Assembly: GCA_031285085.1 (NCBI GenBank)
Contig: JAITWW010000107.1
Span: 1 to 6,241 of the forward strand
Reading direction: 5' to 3'
Origin: Candidatus Methanofilum arcanum
GTDB taxonomy: Archaea > Halobacteriota > Methanomicrobia > Methanomicrobiales > Methanospirillaceae
Length of the DNA: 6,241 nt
The position numbers were made by a program, and so were the translations under genes. Of this stretch, positions 1 to 5,161 are shown piece by piece. How positions within the stretch are numbered: position 1 is the stretch's first letter; every line of letters starts with the position of its first letter. The notes under the pieces are model-generated. The model made no database searches, had not been told where the DNA came from, and was given only the letters and a program-made list of their open reading frames with translations.

Positions 1-1292
1 GTGAGGAAGATATCCTGGACAACAAGGAATTCAAGATTATCCAGTGCATGATCAACGTGAGTGATGTCTGGATCTGCAATCATTGGGTTCTCACCCATAA
101 TGTACAGGCATTTCAGCTCGCCTGGGTTGTCAGTCAGGACATTCATTATCTCAGTGACAGCGTATCCAATCTCGCCTGGTGCAATTCCATCTGGGAATCC
201 CCATCCATCTGCGAACTTCTTCTGAGGACCTTCTTCGATGACTTTCTGGTAGCCGGTATAGACATTTGTGAGACAACCCATGTCACAGGCACCCTGCACA
301 TTGTTTTGTCCACGTAGTGCATTGACTCCTGCACCGCGCTTTCCAAGGTTTCCAGTGAGCATCTGGAGGTTTCCAATGGACCGAACATTGTCAACACCAA
401 CGGTGTGCTGAGTAACTCCCATTGAGTAGAGGATTGCACAGGTCTCTGCAGTTCCAATCATTTCTGCAGCCTGGCGAAGCTGAGCTGCTGGGATACCTGA
501 GATCTTTTCGGCATTCTCAGGCGTGTACGCGTCTTTCATCACTTCTGATTTGAGATCTTCATACCCAGTGCATCTGTTTGCGATGAATTCTTTGTCTTCC
601 CATCCGTTCTTGATAATCTCTTGCATCAGACAGTTAAAGATGGCCACATCAGAACCAGAAGTAAACTGCATGTAGAGGTCAGCCAACCTTCCGGTGATGG
701 TATAGCGAGGATCTGCATAGATGATTTTAGCACCATTCTTTTTTGCCTGAACAACTCTTCGCCCAACGAGTGGGTGCTGTTCAATGGTGTTACTTCCAAT
801 AATGAAGATACATTTTGCCTCTGAAATGTCTCCAATTGAGTTTGACATTGCGCCGGAACCAAAGATGGTGGCAAGGCCAGCAACGGTGGATGAGTGACAG
901 AGTCGAGCACAGTGATCGATATGCCTTGTTTTTAAAGCTCCACGTGCAAACTTCATCATTGCATAGTTGTCTTCGTTTGACACCTTTGCAGATGCGAGGC
1001 AAGCAATTTCACTGGGTTTGTATGATTTGAGTTTCTCCGCAATGAGCTTAATCGCTTCATCCCAGCTTGCTTCAACAAATTTCCCATCTTTTTTGATAAG
1101 AGGTTTTGTTAATCGGTCTTCGTGATTTATAAATTCATGAGCAAAGTTACCTTTTGGGCAAACTTTTCCTTCATTGACAGGAGAGCGCTGGAATGGTTGT
1201 GTACCAACGACTTTCCCATCTTTTACCACGAGGTTAATTGAACATCCTGTACCACAGTAAGGGCAGGTTGTTGTTACATAGGAGAGTTCCAT
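1..1292 (-). CDS. fdhA: Formate dehydrogenase alpha subunit (molybdopterin/[4Fe-4S] catalytic subunit), N-terminal part, runs off left edge
   Basis: Partial gene: 430 codons are visible and the family is usually around 680 residues, so roughly the last third lies outside the window. It oxidises formate to CO2 at a bis-molybdopterin guanine dinucleotide centre. In methanogens it works with FdhB to reduce F420 or to feed heterodisulfide reductase (family knowledge). Visible in the translation: a [4Fe-4S] cluster motif C10-x2-C13-x3-C17-x27-C45; Lys47 between cluster and cofactor; the metal-ligand motif HCARLCHSSTV with Cys132 and His133; and Arg327 in LRGQNNVQGACDMG, matching the formate-binding Arg of E. 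coli FdhF. Cys132 is encoded by TGT, so this is a selenium-independent form. The ATG start gives the canonical N-terminus MELSYVTTTCPYCGTGC and has a good TGAGGT ribosome binding site 7 nt upstream. fdhB is probably next, outside the window. No fdhC transporter gene lies immediately upstream. Confidence 0.96.
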   Translation of the reverse strand, partial: MELSYVTTTCPYCGTGCSINLVVKDGKVVGTQPFQRSPVNEGKVCPKGNFAHEFINHEDRLTKPLIKKDGKFVEASWDEAIKLIAEKLKSYKPSEIACLASAKVSNEDNYAMMKFARGALKTRHIDHCARLCHSSTVAGLATIFGSGAMSNSIGDISEAKCIFIIGSNTIEQHPLVGRRVVQAKKNGAKIIYADPRYTITGRLADLYMQFTSGSDVAIFNCLMQEIIKNGWEDKEFIANRCTGYEDLKSEVMKDAYTPENAEKISGIPAAQLRQAAEMIGTAETCAILYSMGVTQHTVGVDNVRSIGNLQMLTGNLGKRGAGVNALRGQNNVQGACDMGCLTNVYTGYQKVIEEGPQKKFADGWGFPDGIAPGEIGYAVTEIMNVLTDNPGELKCLYIMGENPMIADPDITHVDHALDNLEFLVVQDIFL

Positions 1293-1299
1293 ACTTTTT

Positions 1300-1305
1300 A
1301 CCTCA
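1300..1305 (-). promoter_or_regulatory. Ribosome binding site of fdhA
   Basis: On the minus strand TGAGGT lies 7 nt before the fdhA ATG. It is a good match to the archaeal anti-Shine-Dalgarno complement (AGGAGGTGATC) and fixes the start at 1292. Confidence 0.8.
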
Positions 1306-1404
1306 TAAGGAGTTATAATTTGTGACATTTAAGTGTGATTATTTTTGGTTGAGATATGGTTTTTATTTATGTTTTATCGTCAATTTTTTTGTTCTATATG
1401 TATA

Positions 1405-1418
1405 ACTATTTAAATATA
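1405..1418 (-). promoter_or_regulatory. Candidate TATA box for fdhA
   Basis: On the minus strand the sequence reads TATATTTAAATAGT, close to the archaeal box A (TTTAWATA). Transcription would start about 25 nt downstream, leaving a leader of roughly 90-100 nt before fdhA. The surrounding sequence is very AT-rich and a second AT-rich stretch nearer the gene (about 1360-1375) could serve instead, so the assignment is tentative. Confidence 0.35.
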
Positions 1419-1664
1419 ACAGACAGCATAGTTCACTATTTTCACTGAACCTTTTCCCTTCATTTTCACTTCATAATACCTCCCACATGGTATGGTGCCG
1501 CAGAGAAGTTGGATACATAAAAGGCTTTATTGAACAGATTTTGAATGTATTAAAGAGGGAAAAAAATATATTTTGTACATCAGTTTATAAAAAAGTTAAA
1601 AATTATCACCTATTTCCGAAAAATCCACATAATGTTCATTTATTCAAAATGCTCTCCATTCTCA

Positions 1665-1814
1665 CTATTCGAACAAATTGTCATGAACATTAATGGTAAT
1701 TAAACATTTGTATAAGAGGGGGATAAAAAGATAAAGAACGTGAAAGAGGTTGAGAAAAAAAGTTGACGCGCATATCTTAGCTTGTCCATTTGGCATATCA
1801 ATCCCATATTCCAT
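1665..1814 (-). CDS. Possible 49-residue small membrane protein (hypothetical)
   Basis: A short frame starting MEYGIDMPNGQAKIC and ending HDNLFE. It has a polar N-terminus (about residues 1-15), then a hydrophobic stretch at about 17-41 (FFLNLFHVLYLFIPLLY) that could be one membrane segment. Upstream of the ATG the minus strand reads AGGGGTGGAT, an approximate match to the archaeal ribosome binding site with short spacing, similar to the spacing used by gltX. A TATA-like CATTTAAGTT lies about 55 nt upstream. No family is recognised. T-rich sequence produces hydrophobic frames by chance, so this may not be a gene. Confidence 0.22.
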   Translation of the reverse strand: MEYGIDMPNGQAKICASTFFLNLFHVLYLFIPLLYKCLITINVHDNLFE

Positions 1815-1942
1815 ATCCACCCCTTCATCCAATATTGTGTTCTATTTTTTGACTTTTATTTCAAACTTAAATGTGACAAGAAATCCACCTTGGGCCCTGG
1901 AAATCAACTGAACCGCATAAAGAATAAATGAGAGGTTTTAAG

Positions 1943-2068
1943 ATGAAAAAGAACAAACTTGCAAAATAATCGTTGATTTTACTGGATTTTCCCATGACGT
2001 TATCTTATCATTTCTTTCGTGGATTTCAAAATGATTTTCGTGGTTTTTGTGCTTTTTTCAGTTTTTGA
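1943..2068 (+). pseudogene. Possible relic of an exported-protein gene start (signal-peptide-like, stop at codon 9)
   Basis: A well-spaced ribosome binding site (GAGAGGT, 6 nt before the ATG) leads into MKKNKLAK and then TAA at 1967-1969. Reading on in the same frame gives SLILLDFPMTLSY and continues to TGA at 2066-2068. A Lys-rich start followed by a hydrophobic run is the layout of a signal peptide, so this could be a decayed 5' end of a gene for an exported protein. Alternatives are an 8-codon leader peptide or chance. No homologous family can be named from so short a stretch. Confidence 0.25.
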
Positions 2069-2111
2069 AGGAAGGAAATGAATAACGATACTAAAGCTTC
2101 TAATTATTTTT

Positions 2112-2128
2112 CTATAAAAATATAAATT
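2112..2128 (-). promoter_or_regulatory. Orphan TATA-like element on the minus strand
   Basis: The minus strand reads AATTTATATTTTTATAG, a good archaeal box A match. It lies after the gltX terminator and some 800 nt before fdhA. It would start a transcript near 2095-2100 with no clear gene immediately downstream. It may be a chance product of AT-rich sequence, or may mark an untranslated RNA or a long fdhA leader. Confidence 0.2.
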
Positions 2129-2167
2129 TCATTCTCCATCTAAAAGTTAAGCAGGTGAATAGGTATC

Positions 2168-2190
2168 AAAAAACTAAAAAAAAGATAAAA
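2168..2190 (-). terminator. T-tract terminator of the idsA-gltX operon
   Basis: Directly after the gltX stop codon the minus strand has TTTT, then T8 (2176-2183) and T6 (2168-2173). Clustered T-tracts like this are the usual archaeal intrinsic termination signal. No stable hairpin is needed and none is seen. Confidence 0.6.
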
Positions 2191-2195
2191 CAGCC

Positions 2196-3905
2196 TCATT
2201 TATGAGTATAATAGACGACAACTCCTTCATCATCTACCTTATCAACATGGACAAATCCTGTTCGCTCAAACTGCACTGTTTTTCCAACATATGATGCAAC
2301 CTCCATCTCGCAGTATCCAAAAATAGTACCATCTGGGTGCTGCATCTGACATGGCATACTATACGAAGGGGGAAGCCACTGTACAATCGGTGCCTTTGCT
2401 GCCCGAGCATCAGCTAATGCATCACCAGCATAATTCCCAGTACAGGGAGAAGAACCATATTCTGGTGTCACATTAAAGAGATCTTTCAATCGAAGCATGC
2501 TCGGCTTTCCCTCTAGATCAGAACGCTGCACAAGCACGGTACCATCGAAAGGAACCACACGAACACCTCGTTTTGGATCTCCTGGAAATTTCTGTGCCTC
2601 TGCTCTCTGTGGAGCTGCTCCAGTCACCCGCATCTCCACCGGATCTGCCACAAAGAAAAACCGATCAGAGAGAGGATCTATGATACTCTTATTCTGTGCA
2701 TAGAGATTATCCCATGAAAATGAGATATCAGTTTCCCCAATCCCAATTTCAATCATCACCTTTCCTATCGCCTCTGGCAAGATACCACGACGACAGAGTG
2801 CACGCATCGTACCAAGTTGTGGATCATCCCACCCAGAGTACATACCAGAGCGAATCCCTTCACGCATGGCAGAGGTCGAAAGCACCAGACCTTCAATACC
2901 CATTCTGCCATAATGATAATAATACGGCTTATCCCAGCCCATATAATCAAAGATATACTCCTGCCTCCTCGTATTTGCGATGTGATCCTTCCCTCTGATA
3001 ATATGTGTCATAGAAAGAGCATGATCATCAACCGCAACAGACAAATTCATAAGTGGATACACACAGGCATCAATACGGTCATGCGGCTTCGAGGTTAAGA
3101 CACGAAACAAGGGAAAATCACGAATCGCAGGATCAGGATGTTGCATATCTGTTTTCAAGCGAACAGAGACCGAACCTTCGAAATACTCTCCATCAAGCAT
3201 CCGCTCCCACATCGAGAGATTTTCCAGAGCCTCCCGATCTCGGCACGGGCATGCTTGCTTCTCCATCTTCAAGACACGAAACGCCTCACTCTCACACTCA
3301 CAGACATATGCATGCCCATGCTCAATGAGATCCTTTCCAGCTTCATAATACAAAGGAAAACGATCAGATTGATACACAACCTCTGTAATCCCAATACCCA
3401 TCCATGAGATGTCCTCTGCAATCATTTCATATGCTTCAGGATCAACCCGCTTTGGATCAGTATCCTCCATACGCAGTATATATCTCCCGCCATATCTCTG
3501 TACATATGCGTCATTTAAAAACGCAGCACGAGCATGGCCAAGATGAAGGGGACCAGAAGGATTTGGTGCAAACCGCATAACAACACCATGCGTCGCTCCA
3601 GGAAGATCGGGAAGAGAAATATCACGCTTTTCTTTGATTTTTCGCTCAGTTGCCTGCACAAATTGATCAGGTGCTAGCTCATGAAGACGGTTCTTTCTCT
3701 CCTCATCAGACAGAGATTGAACTTCATGGATAACATCAGCAAGCATCTCCTTCATCATCGCAGCATGGGGTTTTAGTTCTGGATGAGCAGAGAGAACCAT
3801 GCCAAGCACAGCTCCCGCTTTTGGTATATTCTGATGCTTTATCGCATTTGAAAGCGCTGAGATCAACAATGCCTGACGAGGATCTGTTTGTTGTGCTTCA
3901 GTCAT
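2196..3905 (-). CDS. gltX: Glutamyl-tRNA synthetase, archaeal type
   Basis: A 569-residue class I aminoacyl-tRNA synthetase of the archaeal/eukaryotic branch, full length for the family. It attaches glutamate to tRNA-Glu in the cytoplasm. Archaeal members are normally non-discriminating and also charge tRNA-Gln for the GatDE pathway (family knowledge). Order of parts: N-terminal helical region (about 1-100); Rossmann catalytic domain (about 106-395) with the HIGH motif as HLGH at 121-124 inside RFAPNPSGPLHLGHAR; FRMEDTD-like RMEDTD at 145-150; WERMLDG at 233-239; VDDHALSMTHIIRGKDH at 292-308; KMSKS-equivalent loop LSTSAMREG at 342-350; then the C-terminal beta-barrel anticodon-binding region (about 405-569). 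Cys202/204 and Cys219/221 form a CxC-x14-CxC pattern that may bind zinc. The start is set by GGTGAT two bases before the ATG, in the 14-nt gap after idsA; the two genes are very probably cotranscribed. The loop lacks lysine (see findings). Confidence 0.97.
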   Translation of the reverse strand: MTEAQQTDPRQALLISALSNAIKHQNIPKAGAVLGMVLSAHPELKPHAAMMKEMLADVIHEVQSLSDEERKNRLHELAPDQFVQATERKIKEKRDISLPDLPGATHGVVMRFAPNPSGPLHLGHARAAFLNDAYVQRYGGRYILRMEDTDPKRVDPEAYEMIAEDISWMGIGITEVVYQSDRFPLYYEAGKDLIEHGHAYVCECESEAFRVLKMEKQACPCRDREALENLSMWERMLDGEYFEGSVSVRLKTDMQHPDPAIRDFPLFRVLTSKPHDRIDACVYPLMNLSVAVDDHALSMTHIIRGKDHIANTRRQEYIFDYMGWDKPYYYHYGRMGIEGLVLSTSAMREGIRSGMYSGWDDPQLGTMRALCRRGILPEAIGKVMIEIGIGETDISFSWDNLYAQNKSIIDPLSDRFFFVADPVEMRVTGAAPQRAEAQKFPGDPKRGVRVVPFDGTVLVQRSDLEGKPSMLRLKDLFNVTPEYGSSPCTGNYAGDALADARAAKAPIVQWLPPSYSMPCQMQHPDGTIFGYCEMEVASYVGKTVQFERTGFVHVDKVDDEGVVVYYTHK

Positions 3906-3907
3906 TT

Positions 3908-3913
3908 ATCACC
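3908..3913 (-). promoter_or_regulatory. Ribosome binding site of gltX
   Basis: GGTGAT on the minus strand matches six bases of the archaeal 16S-complementary sequence. It lies only 2 nt before the gltX ATG, a short spacing, within the 14-nt gap after the idsA stop codon. That tightness suggests translation of gltX is linked to idsA. Confidence 0.7.
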
Positions 3914-3919
3914 ATGCAG

Positions 3920-4882
3920 CTAATACGCACGTTGAATGAAAAACTGCGCAACATCTAAAAGCAACTCCTTCTCTTGAGAATCTGGAAGAATTGAAAGACA
4001 AGCAACACCTGAATCAATATATGCCTGCGCCTCAGCAGTAATGTCTGCGATAATACCAGCTTCTGTCAGAAGAGTGATAATCTCCTGGATCTCATCAGAA
4101 CTGAGATTACGTTGATAGGGAGTGAGGTCAATACCTTTCTCCCTGGCACGAATTGCAATGAGAGTCTGTTTTCCTTCTCTGATATCAGAAGCTTGATCCT
4201 TACCACTCACTGCCGTTTCGCGGGTAAGATCAATAATATCATCTTGAATCTGAAATGCAATCCCAAGATGTTCACCAAAGGTCATAAACGCAGATACAAC
4301 CTCAGGGCTTGCACCTGCAAGCAATGCTCCAAGTGCACCAGCAGTTCCATAGAGCACACCGGTTTTTTTGCGCACCATCTCAAGATACTCATCAGCACTG
4401 ACATCATCCCGTGCCTCAAATGCCATATCACTCTGCTGACCTTCGCAGATATCTTCAGAAGCTTTTCCAAGAATGCGAACCGCCTCCACCTTGCGAGAGG
4501 GATCTGCATTTGCATCAGCAAGCAAGACAAAAGCACGGGCAAATAACACATCACCTGCAAGGATTGCAGTTGGCTCGTTCCAGACCACATGAACAGTGGG
4601 ACGACCACGCCGAAGACTATCATCATCCATGATATCATCATGCACGAGAGTGAACGTATGAGTTACTTCAACTGCCAATGCACCAGACATAATCTGGTTT
4701 GAGCTCCCAGGTGTCACACTCTCGGCTGCGAGTTTAAACATTGCAGGACGAAGACGCTTTCCTTCAGCTTCTAACAGATAATAGGATGCCTTCGAAAGCT
4801 CTGTTTTTTGATCGCCATAGTAACAGGTAAAGAGTTCTGAGACTTCTTTACTTGTTGATGTAAGATATTCCATCAGTTTCAT
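3920..4882 (-). CDS. idsA: Short-chain polyprenyl diphosphate synthase (probable geranylgeranyl diphosphate synthase)
   Basis: A 320-residue all-helical trans-prenyltransferase that condenses isopentenyl diphosphate onto allylic diphosphates, supplying the C20 chains of archaeal ether lipids. Motifs in order: GKRLRP at 41-46 (diphosphate binding); first Asp-rich motif DDIMD at 82-86 with RRGRPTVH following at 91-98; second Asp-rich motif QDDIID at 213-218; and GKDQASDIREGKQT at 227-240. Phe77 sits five residues before the first Asp motif, residue 78 (-4) is Thr, and the motif has no two-residue insertion. This is the pattern described for archaeal type I GGPP synthases, so a C20 product is inferred, with farnesyl diphosphate as the alternative. 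The first ATG is preferred because GTGAT lies 5 nt upstream; another ATG three codons later is less well placed. First gene of an operon with gltX, 14 nt downstream. Confidence 0.95.
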   Translation of the reverse strand: MKLMEYLTSTSKEVSELFTCYYGDQKTELSKASYYLLEAEGKRLRPAMFKLAAESVTPGSSNQIMSGALAVEVTHTFTLVHDDIMDDDSLRRGRPTVHVVWNEPTAILAGDVLFARAFVLLADANADPSRKVEAVRILGKASEDICEGQQSDMAFEARDDVSADEYLEMVRKKTGVLYGTAGALGALLAGASPEVVSAFMTFGEHLGIAFQIQDDIIDLTRETAVSGKDQASDIREGKQTLIAIRAREKGIDLTPYQRNLSSDEIQEIITLLTEAGIIADITAEAQAYIDSGVACLSILPDSQEKELLLDVAQFFIQRAY

Positions 4883-4887
4883 TGAAA

Positions 4888-4892
4888 ATCAC
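4888..4892 (-). promoter_or_regulatory. Ribosome binding site of idsA
   Basis: GTGAT on the minus strand, 5 nt before the ATG at 4882. This favours that ATG over the in-frame ATG at 4873. Confidence 0.6.
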
Positions 4893-4930
4893 AAATGCTA
4901 TCAAATATGTACCGAGGTAAGCACGGTGGA

Positions 4931-4940
4931 TATAAATAGG
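4931..4940 (-). promoter_or_regulatory. Candidate TATA box of the idsA-gltX operon (copy 1 of TATAAATAGG)
   Basis: The minus strand reads CCTATTTATA, about 52 nt before the idsA start. Archaeal initiation about 25-27 nt downstream would give a leader of about 25 nt holding the GTGAT ribosome binding site. On the plus strand the same bases read TATAAATAGG and could equally drive a plus-strand transcript with a long leader toward the CAP gene. An identical 10-mer recurs at 5151-5160. Confidence 0.5.
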
Positions 4941-5116
4941 ATACTCATTTGCAGCTCAAAGATATTAACAGGTTGGTTTCATAAAAGCGCTCAGCATATA
5001 CATGTGAAAAAAACTCTTCCTTACCTCTCCTCTCAACCCTCTTTCATCTATCAAGTCGGACAATTCATCAGGAAAAGGTTCTTGGTATGTGATCCCAACC
5101 AATGTATTCTCTCGAC

Positions 5117-5159
5117 GGAGATACCCATGAACTACTTCTGCTTCTGTGCGTATAAATAG
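5117..5159 (+). CDS. Possible 10-codon leader ORF upstream of the CAP gene
   Basis: GGAG at 5117-5120 is followed, after 6 nt, by ATG at 5127 and the peptide MNYFCFCAYK, ending at TAG 5157-5159, just 2 nt before the ATG of the CAP protein. The CAP gene has no ribosome binding site of its own at a useful distance. A ribosome finishing this short ORF could therefore restart on the CAP gene (translational coupling). This is inferred from spacing alone; a 10-codon ORF can occur by chance. Confidence 0.25.
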
Positions 5160-5160
5160 G
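5151..5160. promoter_or_regulatory. Second TATAAATAGG element, next to the CAP gene start
   Basis: Identical to the element at 4931-4940. On the plus strand it ends 1 nt before the CAP ATG, which is too close to be that gene's TATA box, since initiation would fall inside the gene. On the minus strand its centre is about 27 nt before an ATG at 5128, the spacing of a leaderless archaeal gene, but the frame there is only 25 codons. Its role is unresolved. Confidence 0.3.
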
Positions 5161-5161
5161 T

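Larger units (their letters stand above)
1293..2195. other. AT-rich intergenic gap between fdhA and gltX
   Basis: About 0.9 kb without a convincing gene. It is visibly richer in A and T than the flanking genes, with many A and T homopolymers, and no tRNA-like or GC-rich structured RNA stands out. What can be named in it: the fdhA ribosome binding site and a candidate promoter at the left end; a possible 49-residue minus-strand ORF (1665-1814); a plus-strand gene-start relic (1943-2068); a 10-bp inverted repeat (1630-1639 and 1683-1692); an orphan minus-strand TATA-like element (about 2112-2128); and the T-tract terminator of gltX (2168-2190). A plus-strand frame at 1487-1693 has no ribosome binding site and no recognisable family, and is not called. 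Confidence 0.6.

Noticed and set aside
1487..1693. Plus-strand 68-codon frame in the AT-rich gap
   Set aside because: No ribosome binding site before the ATG, no recognisable family, composition as expected for AT-rich noncoding DNA.
1379..1766. GTCAA-T7 and its near reverse complement A7-GTTGAC in the gap
   Set aside because: Mostly homopolymer, with a base difference between the copies; not convincing as a paired site.
1896..1908. GC-rich palindrome GGGCCC in CCTTGGGCCCTGG
   Set aside because: Flanking bases do not pair well, so no stable hairpin forms; a six-base palindrome is expected by chance.
2078..2125. 15-codon plus-strand frame (MNNDTKASNYFSIKI) after an AGGAAGGAA purine run
   Set aside because: Very short and ends at once in AT-rich sequence; the purine run has no clear GGAGG or GGTG core.
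2195..2206. CTCAT-TT-ATGAG inverted repeat over the gltX stop codon
   Set aside because: A two-base loop is too tight for a hairpin and the T-tracts explain termination without it.
2696..3407. Several plus-strand frames of 90-100 codons antisense to gltX
   Set aside because: They are shadows of the gltX coding frame: rich in His, Ser and Thr and without start signals.
4112..4546. 144-codon plus-strand frame antisense to idsA
   Set aside because: The minus strand here encodes the conserved second Asp-rich motif and neighbouring helices of IdsA, so the antisense frame is a by-product.
4926..5159. Plus-strand 77-codon frame running up to the CAP gene
   Set aside because: Its start coincides with the first TATA-like element, it has no ribosome binding site and its sequence looks random. 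Only its last 10 codons (from 5127) have a plausible start signal.
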